Shown in pieces: positions 5,242-5,550 of a stretch of 5,550 nucleotides of DNA (position 1 is the stretch's first letter; each line of letters begins with the position of its first letter). The stretch comes from RGIG1902 sp034926865 (GTDB taxonomy: Bacteria; Bacillota; Clostridia; Oscillospirales; Butyricicoccaceae): positions 1-5,550 of the forward strand of contig JAYFQP010000011.1 of NCBI GenBank assembly GCA_034926865.1, read 5' to 3'. Position numbers and translations under genes: made by a program. The notes beneath the pieces are model-generated. The model was not told where the DNA came from and did no database searches. It saw only the letters and a program-made list of their open reading frames with translations.

Positions 5242-5292
5242 GTGGCAATAAACTTATTAGACGGTATCGCGCTAAAGATAAACTGGAAATGA
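5242..5292 (+). CDS. Putative 16-codon coupling leader peptide spanning the right core
   Basis: GTG 5242 to TGA 5290-5292 encodes MAINLLDGIALKINWK. The first 14 codons are element DNA; Trp, Lys and the stop are the native end of the interrupted upstream host gene. Its TGA overlaps the downstream ATG as ATGA, which recreates the stop/start coupling lost from that gene. It has a good ribosome binding site 8 bp upstream. Too short for statistical coding support, it may be real or a by-product of frame chance. Confidence 0.35.
   Translation: MAINLLDGIALKINWK
5257..5277. repeat. Right terminal inverted repeat
   Basis: TTAGAC (5257-5262), 9 bp, then CTAAAG (5272-5277). It is the inverted partner of the left block. 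In a circular form the joint would read TTAGAC-N9-CTAAAG-N14-CTTTAG-N8-GTCTAA with the core in the centre, a layout typical of tyrosine recombinase core sites. Confidence 0.55.
5284..5289. repeat. Right attachment core (attR), TGGAAA
   Basis: This is the second copy of the 6-bp core. It is followed directly by TGACGG, so it creates TGG AAA TGA in the frame of the upstream host gene, and its last base is the A of the downstream ATG. In the empty site it would be the single target sequence. Confidence 0.75.
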
Positions 5293-5550
5293 CGGATAAA
5301 ATCAAGCAAATTTTACGGAGAAAAGACGGTGCGGGCTTTCCTCTCATTATCGCAATTACCCTGTCGCTGGTCATGATCTTCACGGGCATTTCAGAATACT
5401 TCCGTCTGATGATTGTGGCGCAGGGTGTGCGGGATGCGGTGCAGGCGGCGGTTATCTCCACCGTGGTGGAGAATTACGATGATGTGTACCACGGCGTGCG
5501 GGAGGGTTATTCGGGTGCTTACCAGCCCTTTGCCGGGGATTTTGAGGAAA
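5289..5550 (+). CDS. TadE/pilin-like membrane protein, N-terminal part
   Basis: 87 codons are visible and the gene continues past the window edge. A short basic N-terminus (KIKQILRRKDGAG) precedes one hydrophobic segment at about residues 16-35 (FPLIIAITLSLVMIFTGISE), then a soluble part containing VVENYDDVYHGVREGYSG. A charged lead, Gly-Phe and a single helix fit pilin- or TadE-like proteins of Flp/Tad-type systems, so the product is probably anchored in or assembled at the cell membrane. ATG 5289 is chosen because it restores the 4-bp overlap with the upstream host gene once the element is removed. The same frame is open upstream to 5055, so a start at TTG 5130 (after AAGGGGGTG) or GTG 5163 could make an N-terminally extended fusion. 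It was separated from its upstream partner by the insertion. Confidence 0.65.
   Translation, partial: MTDKIKQILRRKDGAGFPLIIAITLSLVMIFTGISEYFRLMIVAQGVRDAVQAAVISTVVENYDDVYHGVREGYSGAYQPFAGDFEE

Larger units (their letters stand above)
5196..5266 (+). repeat. Direct repeat TTAGACGGTA x2
   Basis: Exact 10-bp copies at 5196-5205 and 5257-5266, start to start 61 bp. The second copy carries the TTAGAC block of the right terminal inverted repeat. The first may be an accessory binding site for the same protein. Confidence 0.5.
5096..5283 (+). other. Right-end non-coding region of the element
   Basis: About 190 bp from the last element gene to the right core. It contains a Shine-Dalgarno-like AAGGGGGTG (5113-5121), two overlapping inverted repeats (5166-5213 and 5190-5204), TTAGACGGTA twice (5196-5205 and 5257-5266), the TAACACGTAA repeat and a mini-ORF start. 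No intrinsic terminator is seen, so transcription of the element operon may run on into the host gene. Frame 3 has no stop from 5055 into the downstream host gene. Confidence 0.55.
142..5289 (+). mobile_element. Tn554-like tyrosine-recombinase transposon, about 5148 bp
   Basis: The element is bounded by 6-bp direct repeats TGGAAA at 136-141 and 5284-5289; one copy is counted as part of it. The repeat does not extend on either side (T versus C before it, A versus T after it). Inside lie three tyrosine recombinase genes, a TnpC-like gene and one small ORF, all on the plus strand. Known biology: Tn554 encodes TnpA, TnpB and TnpC and recombines at a 6-bp core without generating long inverted repeats, which matches this architecture. 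Having three tyrosine recombinases rather than two also recalls RIT (recombinase-in-trio) elements. Removing the element restores a host stop/start overlap, which independently supports the limits. The exact crossover point inside the 6-bp repeat cannot be decided. No recognised cargo is present apart from the unknown 60-aa gene. Confidence 0.82.

Noticed and set aside
5051..5461. Minus-strand ORF of 136 codons
   Set aside because: It is antisense to the pilin-like host gene, spans the element boundary, and its composition looks like a shadow of the plus-strand frame; no ribosome binding site or family resemblance is seen.

Overview
The window looks like part of a Clostridia (Firmicutes) genome. 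Every gene inside the element has a strong GGAGG-type ribosome binding site, and the flanking genes resemble the DUF4320 and TadE/pilin-like membrane proteins found in pilus- or conjugation-type clusters of gut Clostridia. It reads as a GC-richer host operon (1-141 and 5290-5550) split by an AT-richer mobile element of about 5.15 kb (about 142-5289).

The element is Tn554-like. After a leader of about 300 bp rich in inverted repeats comes a tight operon: a 364-aa tyrosine recombinase (TnpA-like), two larger tyrosine recombinases of 488 and 505 aa with cysteine-rich tails (TnpB-like), a 140-aa HTH plus coiled-coil protein (TnpC/DUF6262-like), and a 60-aa acidic protein of unknown function. Successive genes overlap by 11, 11, 8 and 4 bp. 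A right end of about 190 bp with several short repeats follows. No resistance, defence or metabolic cargo is visible.

The termini can be placed from the sequence. The 6-bp word TGGAAA lies at 136-141 and at 5284-5289. Collapsing the two copies restores a host gene ending in Tyr-Trp-Lys-stop, whose TGA overlaps the ATG of the next host gene (ATGA). Just inside the cores are matching inverted blocks: CTTTAG-N8-GTCTAA on the left and TTAGAC-N9-CTAAAG on the right. The insertion therefore hit an overlapping stop/start junction. The upstream protein gains four residues (TFSD). The right end carries a ribosome binding site and a GTG-started mini-ORF that runs through the core into the native TGA, so it may restore translational coupling to the downstream gene.

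Two further points stand out. A nested inverted repeat could sequester the tnpA ribosome binding site, with a duplicated anti-Shine-Dalgarno arm and a competing alternative stem. A perfect 17-bp-stem palindrome lies in the leader and has no U-tract. All functional statements are inferred from reading the sequence; no database search was run.
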